DNA of 33,851 nucleotides. It comes from Limisphaerales bacterium (lineage in GTDB: Bacteria; Verrucomicrobiota; Verrucomicrobiia; Limisphaerales; UBA11358). The stretch covers positions 1 to 33,851 of the forward strand of contig JANYFN010000134.1 of assembly GCA_025362675.1 (NCBI GenBank). The letters are read 5' to 3'. This document shows positions 33,415 through 33,851 of the stretch, in pieces (within the stretch, counting starts at the first letter, position 1; the number at the start of each line of letters is the position of its first letter). The translations under genes were made by a program, and so were the position numbers. The notes beneath the pieces were generated by a model that saw only the letters and a program-made list of their open reading frames with translations, ran no database searches and was not told where the DNA came from.

Positions 33415-33851
33415 GTGAATGACAGTATTGCAGCACCAAAAGACCTTTGGCTAAAGACGCCTTACGCAAATTTAGTTCGTTATGTGCCATCGGGCATATA
33501 TTTTTCACGAATTCGAGTTCAGGGCAAGCTCATTCGCCGATCGCTCAAGACCAATAAACTCGCCGTTGCCAAACTCCGGCTGGGTGATTTGGAGAAAGTC
33601 GAGCGTCAGCGTGTGGAAGTTCAAGGTGTAGTCACCAACGGCAATATGCGATTTGGCGATGCCTTATCCGTGTTTCGTGTCCGGCTGGCGAACGACAAGT
33701 CCCTCAAACCGCGTAGTAAGGCCTATCGCGAGGAGCGAATTGCCGCCATGCTCAAATCGTGGCCGGAATTAGAGCAAATAGAAGTTCGCAAAATCAGCAA
33801 GCACGACTGTCTTGCGTGGGCTACCAAGTTCGGTCAGGACGCCAGCCCCTC
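33415..33851 (+). CDS. Tyrosine recombinase (phage-type integrase), N-terminal part
   Basis: The frame from a GTG at 33415 (VNDSIAAPKDLWLKTPYANLV) is open to the right edge, giving about 145 residues. The C-terminal catalytic domain is beyond the window. The visible part looks like the N-terminal arm- and core-binding region of phage-type integrases. Motifs include YFSRIRVQGKLIRRSLKTN followed by AVAKLRLGDLEKVER, then a helical SAM-like segment (RSKAYREERIAALLKSWPE, in which the codon at 33748 is ATG/Met, and KISKHDCLAWATKF). The gene is divergent from the tRNA-Ser gene, 80 bp away. Integrases beside tRNA genes are common at genomic islands. The start is uncertain, since codons upstream to about 33382 are also open. 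Confidence 0.8.
   Translation, partial: MNDSIAAPKDLWLKTPYANLVRYVPSGIYFSRIRVQGKLIRRSLKTNKLAVAKLRLGDLEKVERQRVEVQGVVTNGNMRFGDALSVFRVRLANDKSLKPRSKAYREERIAAMLKSWPELEQIEVRKISKHDCLAWATKFGQDASP

Overview
The window looks like a piece of a PVC-group bacterial chromosome, most likely Verrucomicrobiota of the Pedosphaera/Limisphaerales kind. This is inferred from a prepilin-type protein with an H-X9-DG motif, the style of the intergenic palindromic repeats (CCAAGC/GCTTGG, GGATGG/CCATCC and GTAGCAG...CTGCTAC types), a DUF4331 protein and DEFH-box helicase, and moderately GC-rich codons. No rRNA is present to confirm it.

Layout. Positions 1-1457 hold the N-terminal part of a Ski2-like helicase that runs off the left edge. 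Next comes an exported MsrB-MsrA methionine sulfoxide reductase (1703-2773). The core is a hydrogenase island at 3221-16711. A nickel transporter gene (hupE) and a stand-alone cyclic-nucleotide-binding protein read leftward. From the shared intergenic region, hoxE-hoxF-hoxU-hoxY-hoxH-hoxW read rightward, encoding a bidirectional NAD-linked [NiFe] hydrogenase (group 3d) and its maturation protease. hypB and hypA follow on the minus strand, then hypF-hypC-hypD-hypE on the plus strand. The set is complete: metal import, HypA/HypB nickel delivery, HypF/E cyanide ligand synthesis, HypC/D Fe(CN)2CO assembly, the endopeptidase, and the diaphorase plus hydrogenase subunits. Palindromic repeats sit in the hoxU-hoxY, hoxH-hoxW and hypB-hypA gaps, and one 72-bp copy lies in frame inside hypF.

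Right of hypE is a gene-like stretch built of 21-bp (heptad) tandem repeats. Then comes a long leftward series. The first block (17324-21317) encodes a VTT/DedA-ATP-grasp fusion, a DinB-like protein, a DoxX-like protein, a YHS-domain protein and a DUF1223 thioredoxin-like protein. The second (21418-24526) encodes a membrane protein with a conserved Cys-rich tail, a ferric-reductase-like/Rieske fusion, two small proteins (one apparently frameshifted at an A7 run) and an NAD(P)H-dependent FMN reductase. Both blocks look concerned with redox or metal chemistry at the membrane.

A rightward ECF sigma/ChrR-type anti-sigma pair (25030-26201) follows. After it come a leftward nitroreductase-like gene and a tight leftward cluster (32721 to 27675) encoding a DUF4331 protein, an H-X9-DG prepilin-like protein, a TPR protein and a HupE/UreJ-type membrane protein with an EF-hand-like loop. 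The right edge carries a tRNA-Ser(CGA) gene and the start of a tyrosine recombinase, so a mobile element may begin there.
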